Assembly: GCF_050947875.1 (NCBI RefSeq)
Contig: NC_134571.1
Location: forward strand, 226,310,024 to 226,374,023
Length of the DNA stretch: 64,000 nucleotides
Source of the DNA: Dermacentor variabilis
Lineage: Eukaryota > Arthropoda > Arachnida > Ixodida > Ixodidae
Direction: 5' to 3'
Every line of letters begins with the position of its first letter. The first letter of the stretch is position 1. Position numbers and translations under genes: made by a program. Below are positions 53,741-64,000 of the stretch, piece after piece. The notes under the pieces are model-generated. The model had not been told where the DNA came from. It did not search any database and worked only from the letters and a program-made list of their open reading frames with translations.

Positions 53741-55985
53741 ATCAGGCCATATTTGTACGGCCGCTCGTTTTCGGTCATTACAGACCATCATCATGGTGAC
53801 CTCTGCTGGCTGTCTTCCCTCCGGGACCCCGCAGGTCGGCTTGGTCGCTGGGCTTTGCGGCTCCAAGAATTTTCATTTGTTGCCATAAGTCTGGACGTCT
53901 GCAACAGGACGCTGACGGCCTGTCGTGTCACCCCGTGGATCCTTCGGATCCTGTTGCGCATGATCCGGTGACCTGCCTGATGGCTTTGACTGACATGACC
54001 AACATGCGCCCTGGACAACAACGCGATGCATCCTTACCGTCGATCCGTCGTTCTCCATCATCGCCGGGGTGCCATCTGGCAGCACCGACGGCACGTGCCG
54101 CATGTTCATGCTGCACGACGGCATCCGCTGCCGCCGCAATATCAAACCTGACGGACCTGAGTTGCTCCTTGTCCTTCCTCGTCATCTGCGACCCGTCGTT
54201 CTCGAAAAACTTCACGATGCACCGACAGCAGGACACCTTGGAGTTTTGCGTACATACGACCGCGTACGACAGCGGTTCTCCTGGCCGGGCCTCTACCGCT
54301 CTGTGCGTCGTTATGTTGCAACTTGTGAATTCTGTCAGCGCCGGAAGAAACCTCCCCTGCCACCTGTCGGCCGACTCCATCCAATTGAAGTTCCCTCCGA
54401 ACCATCCTTTCGCGTAGGCCTTGACCTGCTTAGCCCTTTTCCGACGACACTAGAGGGAATAGGTGGATCACTGTCGCTACTGATTACGCGACACGCTACG
54501 CGGTAGCAAAGGCGTTGCCGACTAGTTGCGCAATTGACGTCGCCGATTTTGTCCTTCATGACGTTATTCTCAACCATGGTGAGCCTCAATAGTTACTTAC
54601 AGACCGCGACTGCTAGTTATTGTCTCGAGTCGTCAACGACCTCCTCCGCTCTTGTGCCACTGAACACAAGCTGTCCACCGCCTACCAGCCACAAACGAAC
54701 GCTCTTACGGAACGTCTCAATCAAACACTCACAGAGATGCTATCGATGTACGTTTCCAACGATCACCGCGACTGGGACGCCACGCTTTCCTATGTGACGT
54801 TCGCGTATAACTCGTCCCTGCATGATACCGCAGGGTATTCAACCTTTTATCTTTTCTATGCATGCGACCCCACTTTGCCCTTTGACACCATCCTAACCTC
54901 TGTGCCCTGCGTTGCCACTGAGTACGCTCGCGAAGTCATCGATCGCGCTCACATGGCGCGTCAAGCCACTCAATCTCGCTTATTAGCTTTGCAGCATCTG
55001 CAGAAAGAGCGTTACGACCGGTGCCATCGCGATGTTCATTTGGCCTCAGGTGCTTGGGTGCTGCTTTCAATCAATCAATCAATCAATCAATCACTCAAAC
55101 AATCAATCAATCAAGTTTTATTTTCGCCGCAGACAGTACATTGTTACTGCGAAAATATGGGTTCAGAGGGAAAGGTGCATCTGTGCAGCTTGACCAAGCT
55201 CTAGCCACCCGTGCACCAGCAGTGACACGACGATTTGGTATAAGGATTAAGTTATGTAACCATCAGCAAATAAAGAAACGAGCAGACACTTCCATCACAA
55301 ATGGCAATTACAAGAACAATTACACAGCATACATATTTCAATGAACAATTAAAAGCATAACCAGTTTTAATACAGTCAAACAAACAGGTCAAATAAGGTT
55401 TTTTAGTAAGGGCCAGAACGTCCACATTTTTCCGGTCTAGCTCATTTAGTGTGGTTCCTAGAGCGTAGTCAAGTTTTTCTTTCCCATTAAGGGTGCGCGA
55501 GATGGGAACGTAGTATGGCGGTTGATATCGTAAAGGGTAGGAAATTGTACTTTTTCTGAGATTTCATAATTCTTCGTATAGTTCCACCCTACCTAATGTG
55601 GATTTGTTCACCATATCGTCGGGTCGGCCTCTCACAGGAGCTTCTCTCTCGCTACACAGGGCCTTATGAAGTCCTCCGTCAAGTTAACGACGTCAATTAC
55701 GAGATCGTGCCGGTACAATTTCATCCACCCTCAAGTCCGCCGTCTCTTGACGTCGTGGACGTTTCGCTGCTGAAGGCATACTTCGCTCGCAGTTCTTCGC
55801 CTACCATGCGCCGAGATGGCTCTTCATCACCCGGGAGCCCTGTTACGGAAGGGTGAAAGAAGAGAGATCGGAAGAAGAAAATCGCGAGACGCTGGCTGCT
55901 GCGTCTTGTTAGTAGTCACCCATTTTAACCCAATTGACTATGCTTGTAAATGCAGTGTTATACTCCCAACATCCCTGTAACAATA
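53741..55985 (+). mobile_element. Ty3/Gypsy RNase H-integrase fragment, itself interrupted
   Basis: Begins inside RNase H ([39 protein letters not shown]). The integrase zinc region is intact in pattern (LEKLHDAPTAGHLGVLRTYD, FSWPGLYRSVRRYVATCEFC, QRRKKP). Core pieces follow with two stops (ILNHGEPQ-stop-LLTDRDC), then STAYQPQTNALTERLNQTLT with the third catalytic residue Glu. The frame reads on to HLASGAWVLL, is cut by foreign sequence (about 55069-55596), and resumes WICSPYRRVGLS...YTGPYEVLRQVNDVNYEI, the GPY/F motif. It ends TEG-stop at 55856. No LTR is identified. It lies inside a LINE. Confidence 0.82.
55069..55596 (-). mobile_element. LINE 3' end with (TTGA)n tail inside the Gypsy integrase
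   Basis: On the plus strand it starts with TCAATCAATCAATCAATCAA (a (TTGA)n tail on the minus strand), followed by non-coding AT-rich sequence to about 55596. Gypsy reading resumes exactly where expected. No target duplication is seen, as is common for CR1/L2-type insertions. Confidence 0.65.
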
Positions 55986-56830
55986 TATACGAGTCCAAGG
56001 GGTATGTGAAAAGGTTTAATGGTTTTAAGACTTACAAATGTAAAAGGCGGTTGTTTGCTTTAAGTCAAGGGACTCGATGGCAACCAAATGTCAGTGGGAC
56101 GCTTCGCATGGGGCTCTCATGGGAAGACTAAAAATGAAGCTATGCAGTGTGATATGAGCTGGACAAGTTTTGAAGTCAAGGAAGGTCACAGTAAAATTGA
56201 TTATGGAAAGCGTCTGAACAATACGGAAGAAAGTAAATTGGCTGGGAGATGGTTCAGGTATTCGTAGAGAAAAAACATTGATTCACAGAGGAGGAAAAGA
56301 ACTAGGTAGCTTACCAGCAAGTATGCATCCGGTATGGTGAGCAACATGGCCACAAAGAACGTCAAGCGGAAAGTCAGAGAGGGTGAGATAATCTGATGCG
56401 TGGCGGCAATGGAAAAGAAACCTGCTATAAGTAGCTACGTAAGAGGAAAAAACGAAATCTGGAAATAAACAATATATAACCCAAAGGCAAGCTCAATATT
56501 TTGGAAGCAAGATGAGGGTGTCTTGGAACTCACACTTAAAAAGCGAGATACAACAAGGAAAAAGCATGTGCTTGCTCCGGTAGATCTAGAGAAAAGATGG
56601 AGCATATTTTGTGAGAATGTGAAGATATCAGCTTATTGATCAATTTAGGCACCTCTGTCTTCCTTGAAATCCTTGGGTTCAGCGAGAACAAGAGGGAAGT
56701 AAACATGTCCGCAATAAAGATTAGTAAGACGCGATTGAAATATTGGTGGAAGAAAAGTACGCAAATGACAAACAACGGAGACGTACAAATCCAAAGTTCC
56801 CAATAAGGGTTCAAAAAGTTTGATGATTCA
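55986..56830 (+). mobile_element. LINE C-terminal part (other half of the split copy)
   Basis: Readable stretches are MSWTSFEVKEGHSKIDYGKR, LNNTEESKLAGRWFRYS and, further on, REKMEHIL-stop-EC near a Cys-His cluster (C..C...EHI..EC). These follow in order the RT and [18 protein letters not shown] segment at 53700 as the C-terminal domain of the same LINE type. Many stops are present. Confidence 0.6.
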
Positions 56831-56942
56831 ATTCTTCGCAGTTTTTTTTTTTTTCATTTTAACATAGGTAGAACATTAGGCATTGTAGTGACAAGAGCTT
56901 GGTGGCGCAACCCACCGCCTTGTACCAATGAGCACGCTCATG

Positions 56943-57106
56943 GCATCGATCCATCCATCCATCCATCCATCCATCGATCCATCCATCGATCCATCCATAC
57001 ATCGATCCATCAAGCCATCCATCCATCCATCTATCCATCCATCCATCCATCAATTCATTAATCCGTCCATCCTTCCATCGACCCATCCATCCATCCAGTC
57101 GCGTCA
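56943..57106. repeat. (CCAT)n microsatellite
   Basis: About 160 bases of CCAT units with scattered CGAT, CTAT and CATA variants. Confidence 0.95.
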
Positions 57107-57508
57107 TGCATCTCTATAAATGCCCTATGGCGCTTTCCATACATTGCGCTTAAGAATGTGCTTTTGTTATTGCTAACACGCCAATACTTACACGTCCCTG
57201 CTTCGACGGCATTGTCCAAATAATTAATTCTAGTCTTTATCTCTAACGGGTCCTCGCTGAGCCAGAATCCGTTAGAGAACTTCATAGAAAGGTATAGAGA
57301 ACAGTTGAAATGCGCATGAAATTCTTACAATTACGCGTCACACACGAAAAAGTGTATCAATGAAAACCTAATCCTTCGCATGCAGATATCACTCAAACAA
57401 AACATTAATGTTATGTAGAGACTGGGTACTTTATTTCTAAAAGTCATAGGATTAACGATGTACTGAATAAAGCAGAAGGGCAGCGGATTGGGCGAGTTGG
57501 TGTTGCAT
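57107..57508. other. Unassigned sequence
   Basis: No domain or repeat is recognised. Confidence 0.3.
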
Positions 57509-57638
57509 GGTAGCAATAAAATTCAAACAGCGCTAAACGAACGGGACCAGAATGAGGAGGAGACAAATACGGCGCCGTGTTTGTCTCCTCCTCATTCTGG
57601 TCCCGTTCGTTTAGTGCTGTTTGAATTTTATTGTTACC
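57509..57638. repeat. Near-perfect 130-bp palindrome
   Basis: 65-nt arms meet at GGCGCC (57571-57576) with no loop. Only about three mismatches per arm are seen. Outer parts include GCAATAAAATTCAAACAGC and inner parts GGGACCAGAATGAGGAGGAG. Confidence 0.95.
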
Positions 57639-58167
57639 AAAGCAGAAGTATTTAGAAAATGATCATTTGCCTAATTACAAAATTATTAAAGTAATATGAG
57701 AAATGCAAACCAGCCGTACAATTATATTGTACTAATTACCTGGTAATTTATTTATTAGCTATACGTATTAAGTACTTGAGTTATTTCAAAGTTGGACAAT
57801 TAAAAATAGTTCAATGATTAAGTAAACAATTGGACCCGTTCAGCTCTTTATACTGCGGTGACAAGCGCTGTGTATAAGTCCAGCTGGAATACCTCAGGGA
57901 AAATGAAGCCTTTATTTTAAACACTGCCTCGTTTGAACTACATAGACTACAAAAAGAATCCCAAGAACACAAAATTGGGCGTGCGCGCTAGCGACGTACA
58001 ACTGGCACAACTGACAATAGCAGGAATGAGCGATGGTTGTTGGTGGCGGCGCTGCTGTCGGGTGGGTTGGCATTCAACCTTTCCACGCTTACCGCCTCCT
58101 CGCGGCAATGCATGGCCCCTGCCGCCCCTGAGCAAGCTGCCCCCCTCGGTACACTTTAGCGGTATCA
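57639..58167. other. Unassigned AT-rich sequence
   Basis: No gene is recognised. The frame at 57933-58172 has a Pro/Arg-rich end and is open on both strands, so it is not taken as coding. Confidence 0.3.
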
Positions 58168-58300
58168 AATAGCAGCCGCATTTCGATGGTGGCGAAAAAA
58201 AAACACCTTCATTCGTGCATTTGGGGCACTTTAAAGATCATTTGGTGGTGAAAATTATACCGGAGTTACGGCATGCCTCATAATGAAATCGTAGTGTCAG
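58168..58300 (+). mobile_element. Ruka-like SINE, body fragment
   Basis: GCAGCCGCATTTCGATGGTG, then TGGGGCACTTTAAAGA and CGGCATGCCTCATAATGAAA follow the SINE body in order. The tRNA head is missing. Confidence 0.65.
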
Positions 58301-58944
58301 CACGCAGAAGCCCAGAATTCAAGTCAATGCGCGGATCACATGCAAGGCAGTTGCTATACTATTCTATCGCCACCGTTGGTCAAACCAGGCCTCGTGTTCT
58401 TGAAAAAAATTATTCCTCAGCTTCTTCTTTTTTTCAATTACCGCGCGCAAGCAAAGTCGCAAAACCTTTTATGCACAGCGCATGCGTTTTACCTTCAATC
58501 CTCTCACACTAAGAAAAAGCGCAAAACAATAATAGTGCTTGATCACAATCTAAAAGTGATGTGATTTCATTGGCCCCGCTCTTAGTTGCAGCCAGCGCAG
58601 TGGCGCCTGTGCGATGCCATTACAGGCCCTTCGTGGCGTGGTGAAGCTGCCGGCAAATTGGCGCAACGGCGTGTGTCGCGTACTGCGTGTAGTTGGAACA
58701 CCATCCGAGGAGTTCGAGTGTAACGCTACAACTTGCTGTCGCTGTCAGTGCTTCAGGACAAACTGACAGAATTTTGCCAACGCTTGTCTGTGGGGGAGCT
58801 GGGTCCAAAACTATAAAAGCGGTAAATAAAGGGCCACTGCACATGCAAGAAGCGATCACAGCTTTGTCGCACAAGTGTGCATGACAGTGGCTCACTAGAG
58901 AGTAGGTCAACTCTTCCTGACAGAGCTTTGTTACTCCACCGCAA
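58301..58944. other. Unassigned sequence
   Basis: Two short frames on the plus strand (58273-58512, 58693-58884) and one on the minus strand (58620-58988) overlap. None shows a domain I recognise. Confidence 0.3.
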
Positions 58945-59130
58945 GAGAGTGCTAGTACTCTTCCGCAGAGTGCTAATACTCCCCCCACAGGGGCAATAGT
59001 ACTCCCCCAGACCCAGTGTTTCTACTCCTCCAAACAGAGTATTTCTACTCCTCCAATCCGAGTGTTTCTACTCCCCCAAACAGAGTGCTTCTACTCCTTC
59101 AGAACAGAGTGCTAGTACTCTTCCCAATAG
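58945..59130. repeat. Minisatellite, about 24-bp unit
   Basis: Roughly eight degenerate copies of a unit like CAGAGTGTTTCTACTCCCCC (plus 3-4 bases). The best copies lie at 59020-59110. Confidence 0.85.
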
Positions 59131-60653
59131 TGTGAAAGCACGAGGTAGATCCATGGCCACGTTTGAAGGGATTCGCAATATTTACATGTGGGGAATATTT
59201 GATACCTTCATAAGCAGCTTCTGCACTTATACTTGGTGAATGGAATGTAATCTGTAGTCGCCGAGTTACTGAAATGAAACATTATCTCTCTTAAAAGGAC
59301 AAAATCTTTATTGATCAGTCATAAGACAAACTGAATAATAATTTCAGACACATACTGACAAACACATAAAATCATATTACAATGATGCCCATGAACTTTA
59401 GAACACGTCTTGTAATAAAACATAAGTATTTTCTCTAAAGTTTCATCAGTACTACAGTGTAGAAATATCCTTTAATTTCAATTGGCTCTTTTTCAAAAAT
59501 ATACAATAGAAACTTAAGCATAGAACAAACATGTGCAAACTCACAAAGTATTGACACTATGACGAAGAGAAATATGCGCCACATTACTGGCCAGCAAACG
59601 CATTTCTGGCACAAAACGCGTGCACTTATATGACAGAGGTTACCAGATGAGCTGCTAAGCATGGGGCTAGTAAACCAGATAAATTGTGCGAGAAACTTTT
59701 TTGTCTGCCATATTCTAAGACAGCAGCTCATTTGATAATGTCCTGTACAGCGTATGGATGTTCCTGGCTGAGAGTACATTGCATTTAGAAATGTGTTGTA
59801 TATTCTCATGTGAGGCCACAGGTCTAGCTAGCTTTGCTTATACAATGTATTTCGCATAACGTTATTCACGTGTGGTCTACACCCTATTGTTTCTAAGTGA
59901 GTCTTGTCGTAGTTCTGCAGCAATATCCTGGGGGCCCGGTCTCAAACCGGTACAGAGGCGTATTATATTTCCTATTCAGTCGGCCTCCTCACGAAAGTAG
60001 TTTCTTGGTGCTGTTGGGATTCATCCATTTCACTTTCTCACAAATGAATAAAATGTACAATATTATCTAGTGTGTAGCAAATGAATATAGAACTGCAAGG
60101 AGCATTGGCATTGAAATCTTGCGATCAAATTTCTTGTCAAATATGGTAGCTTTTCATTCCCATTACGGAATGCTATACTACTGAGGAGCAGCTTCCATAA
60201 TTACATGACCAATTATTGTGACTCCTTGAATATGCGATCTAACTCAAGTATAACATGGCTTAAGATGTGAACCAAAAATCAGATGTGACGAGTATGATGC
60301 ATCAAAGGCGACATAAGCATAGGTACAGGCAGGGAAGTGCACGAAAATGATAAAGAAACAAAACATGAATTGAGAACGACACCATCCTGTTTCACATATC
60401 CCTTCCATGCACGTAGATTTTGCAAGCGACTATGCATATACTTGCACAATGAACCAACTACCTGGAACCAAAGCTCGTTTGCTACTGAAGTGGTTAAGAT
60501 GCGGTAAAGAAAAGTTATCACACTTCACAGAATCTTCGTCTGGAAACAAGTACATATGTGACTAGGAAGATTAATACATCCCCTCACTGTGCACTCTATC
60601 TTAAGTCCTGAAGAGTTATATCTGCAGAAGCCATACACCTAAGGTGCTTTTGC
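59131..60653. other. Unassigned AT-rich sequence
   Basis: No coding domain, SINE head or LTR was recognised. The frame at 59435-59809 (-) is hydrophobic with no start support. Confidence 0.35.
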
Positions 60654-60777
60654 TTGAAAGCATATTTAGCGCCAGCAAACAAAGACGGAAGGGAGACGAC
60701 AACACAATGGCAACACAAGCGCATTGTGTTGTCATCTCCCTTCCGTCCTTGTTTGCTGGCGCTAAATATGCTTTCAA
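60654..60777. repeat. Near-perfect hairpin, 56-nt arms
   Basis: Arms 60654-60709 and 60722-60777 differ at two positions around a 12-nt loop (GCAACACAAGCG). The arm includes GCATATTTAGCGCCAGCAAA and GACGGAAGGGAGA. Confidence 0.95.
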
Positions 60778-62030
60778 TTTACCAACATGCCCAACAAATG
60801 GCAATGCTTTTGCTTAACACACATGTTCACATCCGCCAATTGATGAACAAGTGTTCTACTCAGATGCTCTCAGTTCTTTGCATTAAACACATCTCTACCT
60901 CCACTAGCATACTTGGTTGGCAAGTAGATAAGAGAAACCACAATTTTACATTTTTAAAATAATCTTCAATTCCAAGTGACTGTCCGGCTTCTAAGACGTA
61001 AGTTATGCACCCCGGTGTACACAGTTAAAGGCCTTAATTGCTCCTTGCTTTCGCTTTGGGAGGCACAAGCAGTTCTAATTAACTGGTTTCATGAGCATGC
61101 ACGCAAACGATAATGACTTCTTAAACATTGGATTCTCTTCCCCCAATGCTTCCCTTTTCTGGAACCTAAAAGCCATAATTCTAAAATTAAGTGTAAAAAC
61201 AGATAAAAAGGAAGACATGAAAATCTGCCTGCTTCATGTCAGCATTTAAAATACAGACTCACAGTGGTTTGTATGTGCACACTTGAATTCGCATGCTGGT
61301 AAATGTAAGCTATTAAAGCTGTTAACTGTAAGCACTTAACCAAGCAGAAACTCTTGTTTTTATAATGAACACAGGCACCGTGCTCATTGCAAGTATGTAT
61401 CATGCCACTAAGCAAACATGCAATTTCATTGTAGCACTATTTTTTATCACATCAATATATCTGTTGAGAGGCAAGACAAAAAGCAGATGCTTCTCAGAAA
61501 TAATCAGCTTTTTTTAAACACATTTCTAACTTTTCCATGACGCTTGCTCCTATGTGTTTGTCACCTGAGAGCATACTTGATTTTGGCTTTCCCATCCGAG
61601 GCACTACATAAAAATACCATGTTAAGATGACTGCCTAGAGCACGTGGGAATTTTCATCTTGGTGTGACATACTGCATTTTGATTTTGTGGACATTTAGTC
61701 AAATGGTACACCTAATATACCCACATTCTAGTTTTCTTGTCCAAATTGCATGGCAATGTATTTTGATTCTTTGGCGTTTGCTACTCTGCACTTTGTGAAG
61801 TCGCGCTGGGCTGGCTCTTTGGCATCCTTGTGTCCTTGCACTGCCTTCTTGCGTGATATAAAGCGTGTGCCTGAAAAATGTTGTGTGTAAAAGCCAACAC
61901 AAGGACATGGTGTTACACAACATCAAGACAGTCAAGGTCATGGCACTAAAAGAAAGTCTCAGCTCTTAGTCTTCCTACTGAAATGCATGCGAAACATCTA
62001 AATAGCTGCAACAGTCAACTACTAAACGAA
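60778..62030. other. Unassigned AT-rich sequence
   Basis: No gene is recognised on either strand. Confidence 0.35.
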
Positions 62031-62413
62031 CTTCAATTTTTACATTTAAACAAGAAAGAAATAAGCGACAGTTCATGCTTCTTCGCCACCATCGTTAAAA
62101 TACTCCGGCTAATAAATAGATTATTGGTCATTGTTAGATGTCATAGGTCTGTCATTAGTCTGGTGTGTCATTAGTCTGGTTAATCCTCAAATTATGGCTT
62201 GAGCAGTGGCACAACCAGAGATGGTGCGGAGGCGTACTGGGCACCTGCTTAGGACGCGTCACAAGTGGTGTTCGCGACACACTAGACTAATGACGGACCT
62301 ATGACATCTGACAATGACCAATACTCTATTTAATAGCAGGAGTATTTTAACGTTGGTGGTGAAGCAGGATGAACTGTCGCTTATTTCTTTTTTGTTTAAA
62401 TCTAAAATTGAAG
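62031..62413. repeat. Inverted repeat, about 138-nt arms
   Basis: The left arm 62031-62169 and right arm 62276-62413 are about 85-90% matched by eye. Shared words are AAGAAATAAGCGACAGTTCA, CGTTAAAATACTCC, ATTGGTCATTGT and GATGTCATAGGTC. The 106-base spacer is unrelated. It sits about 60 bases before a LINE RT fragment. Confidence 0.9.
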
Positions 62414-62474
62414 TTGGTTTAGCGGACCAAAGACCAAAGAGAAAATGTTTGCGCAATTCATAAAATAGCGCCAG

Positions 62475-63136
62475 CCTTCTAAGCTTGAGAAATATAAAAA
62501 ATACCGAAATCAGCTAAATTGAGAACTAAGAACTGCCAAGTTAAGGCATTTGAGTAATGCATTTTACGAGGAATCCAAAAGAAATGTTCACAACCAGTGG
62601 GACCAATTGAACAAATTACTAAATCGCACGTCAAAAACAACTGTTACGACAATAATGAAAGATGGTATATTGATAAGTGGGGAGGAAGTTTGTAATGAAT
62701 TTAATAATGTCCTTATTAATGTAACCAAAACATTATGCTGTCCCTCTGACACAACTGTGGGTTACGCGTATAACACTCCATGTATTCCGGAATCCCTGTT
62801 CATGTATCCCACACATGAAGACAAAATCATAATGGTGTTTAGAAATCTAAGAAATAGCAGAGCTGAAGACAAAGATGGCTTTCAGGTCAAACCTTTCAAG
62901 TTTATAGTTGACATACTAGCCCCCCCCCCCCAATGCTAATACATATCTATAACCTAGCTTTAGCATATGGCGTCTTTCCAAGCGAAATTCAGGAAACAAA
63001 AGTGGCGGTCATTCACAAAGGTGGTGCTACCTCGGATATAGCTAATTACAGGCCTATTTCAATTCTTCCTATATTATCCAAAGGTCTGGAAAAGGTTATT
63101 TACGTGAGAATTCATAATTTTCTAGTTAAAGATTAA
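62475..63136 (+). mobile_element. LINE RT fragment (Jockey/CR1-like)
   Basis: From about 62475 one frame reads AFYEESKRNVHNQWDQLNKL, ISGEEVCNEFNNVLINV and NLRNSRAEDKDGFQVKPFKF up to a run of 13 C (62921-62933), where the frame shifts. It then continues LIHIYNLALAYGVFPSEIQE, VAVIHKGGATSDIANYRPIS and LEKVIYVRIHNFL to a TAA at about 63134. This is the RT N-terminal extension and fingers; the catalytic palm is absent. A length change in the C run explains the frameshift. Confidence 0.78.
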
Positions 63137-63460
63137 GTTTTATCAGACAGTGAATCAGACAGAAGAGGTGGCCGAAGAAAGCAGATGCACTTGACGTCGG
63201 CTTCGTCTTCGTTCAATGATTTCGCAGGGAAGTCACCGAAAATCACCGAGTTTTCGCTACCATCTCACGCAGCAAGTTACCAAGATTCTGCCGATACCAA
63301 CTTCAACGTGGCAATCTCATTTTGCGAACTTCTACGCCAACTTTTCGTCTGTGCCACACCGGCAGCCGCGGCGGTGGCTGCCGCGAGCCTAGGCCTATAG
63401 GCGCCCCCGCAAAAGAAAGTACACGTGGCGCGCGCCCACGCTCGCTCGCAGGCGGAAGAA
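63137..63460 (+). other. Probable 5' leader of the I-like LINE at 63461
   Basis: GC-rich sequence directly before the ORF1 start, as in the copy at 21.2 kb. The small frames here show no domain. The left boundary is unknown. Confidence 0.4.
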
Positions 63461-63775
63461 ATGGAGGTTCTCGTGCAAGGGGAGAACATTTCCCAAGAAG
63501 AATTTGAGGCCGGCACGGGCTGGAGTACCGTCGGCTCGAAAAAGCAAGCCGTTGAGAGATCCAATACGAGTAGTTTCGGCGCCCACCTCGGCACCGGCAG
63601 AAGGAAGAAGCGCGTGCAGAAACTGAAACAGCAGTTAATCAAGGCCATGCCATATCTACCGAAGGGTGATTTCAAGATTATCATCCGCCCAAAGGCAGGC
63701 CTCAAGATTGGCGAACTAGGAGCGGCCCGAGTAGCCTCGCGCGTCTACCAATCTGCTGGCATACCCGGGGAGCAC
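63461..63775 (+). pseudogene. I-like LINE ORF1, N-terminal part
   Basis: ATG 63461 (GAAATGG context) starts MEVLVQGENISQEEFEAGTG. A basic stretch (GRRKKRVQKLKQQL) precedes MPYLPKGDFKIIIRPKAGLK, which matches in position and pattern the ORF1 segment PLPVDDYKVVFRPQPGLELA at 21.8 kb. Similarity ends near GIPGEHR (about 63775), where sequence resembling a DNA-element terminus begins. The frame nevertheless stays open to the right window edge, so the zinc-knuckle part is replaced or displaced. Confidence 0.7.
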
Positions 63776-64000
63776 AGGGTAAAGCCCCTGAAACTTCGTA
63801 AAGTAGTGCCACTCTCCTCCTCCGCCTTCACTCCTCCTCGTATCTCCTCTCTTTCGCGCTCCCTCCTCGACCATGGCGCCGCCTACAATGCTCGAGCGCA
63901 GCAGACGACCTTTCGCAGAGTGAATGCACGCATAGCAAGGCAGTGCTCTTTAGGCGTTGACGTTGGCTTTCCAGCTCCGTGTAACTTCGTGAACAGCATA
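63776..64000 (+). mobile_element. Possible DNA-element end joined to the LINE ORF1
   Basis: AAAGCCCCTGAAACTTCGTA followed by AAGTAGTGCCACTCTCCTCC resembles the terminal inverted repeat at 11096-11131 read on its minus strand (AAAGCCCCTTGATAATTTGA, AAGTAGCGACACTCTCCTCC), with spacing kept and inner bases changed. The element would extend past the window edge. It is a weak call based on one diverged end. Confidence 0.4.

Noticed and set aside
54069..54506. 145-codon frame as a host zinc-finger protein
   Set aside because: The HHCC pattern and following core are those of a Gypsy integrase.
1..64000. CRISPR arrays, bacterial operons or symbiont DNA
   Set aside because: No regularly spaced repeats of that type, no ribosome-binding-site-led gene runs; all recognisable genes are eukaryotic or eukaryotic retroelements.

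Overview
The window looks like nuclear DNA of a hard tick (Ixodidae), probably a metastriate. I infer this from two things. One is a high-GC exon at 50183-50386 that encodes two W(X6)W-amide peptides of the myoinhibitory peptide/allatostatin-B family, with the peptide style reported from ticks. The other is nine copies or pieces of a tRNA-derived SINE with the layout described for the tick SINE Ruka. No bacterial operons, CRISPR arrays or rRNA are present. Most of the sequence is transposable-element debris in which copies sit inside other copies.

Layout. 1-1155: 5'-truncated RTE-clade LINE (-). 4025-5668: Ty3/Gypsy gag-protease remnant (-). 6513-7218: two decayed THAP zinc-finger copies in a 343-bp tandem duplication. 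8494-11138: candidate P-like DNA element with a third THAP copy and terminal inverted repeats; it encloses a 1.5-kb foldback element made of an inverted minisatellite (9238-10735). 11584-13745: three tandem units of about 0.72-0.79 kb. 14448-16930: a predicted three-exon host gene (-) whose last exon carries a SINE. 18170-18735: LINE tail. 19960-21140: Gypsy fragment. 21200-27010: near full-length I-like LINE (+). 29270-39068: complete Gypsy element (-) whose 3' LTR is split by a Penelope-like element with a matching 8-bp target duplication. 40024-42887: second, longer RTE copy (-), with a tRNA-like sequence just upstream. 43-50 kb: SINEs and LINE debris. 50183-50386: myoinhibitory peptide exon. 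51650-56830: RTE fragment, then a LINE split by a Gypsy fragment that is itself split by another LINE 3' end. 57-62.4 kb: microsatellite, minisatellite and three inverted-repeat structures. 62475-64000: LINE RT fragment and the start of another I-like ORF1.

Only two loci look like host genes: the myoinhibitory peptide exon (strong) and the unnamed minus-strand gene at 14.4-16.9 kb (moderate, based on splice sites and codon phase). Nearly every transposon reading frame carries stops, frameshifts or lost catalytic residues, so no element appears autonomous.

The parts most worth a second look are: the Gypsy/Penelope nest, where removing the insertion gives two LTRs of exactly 422 bp; the inverted-minisatellite foldback inside the THAP element; a set of near-perfect hairpins of about 125-135 bp; and the host gene with a SINE in its apparent terminal exon. 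All identities and coordinates were judged by eye, without database searches.
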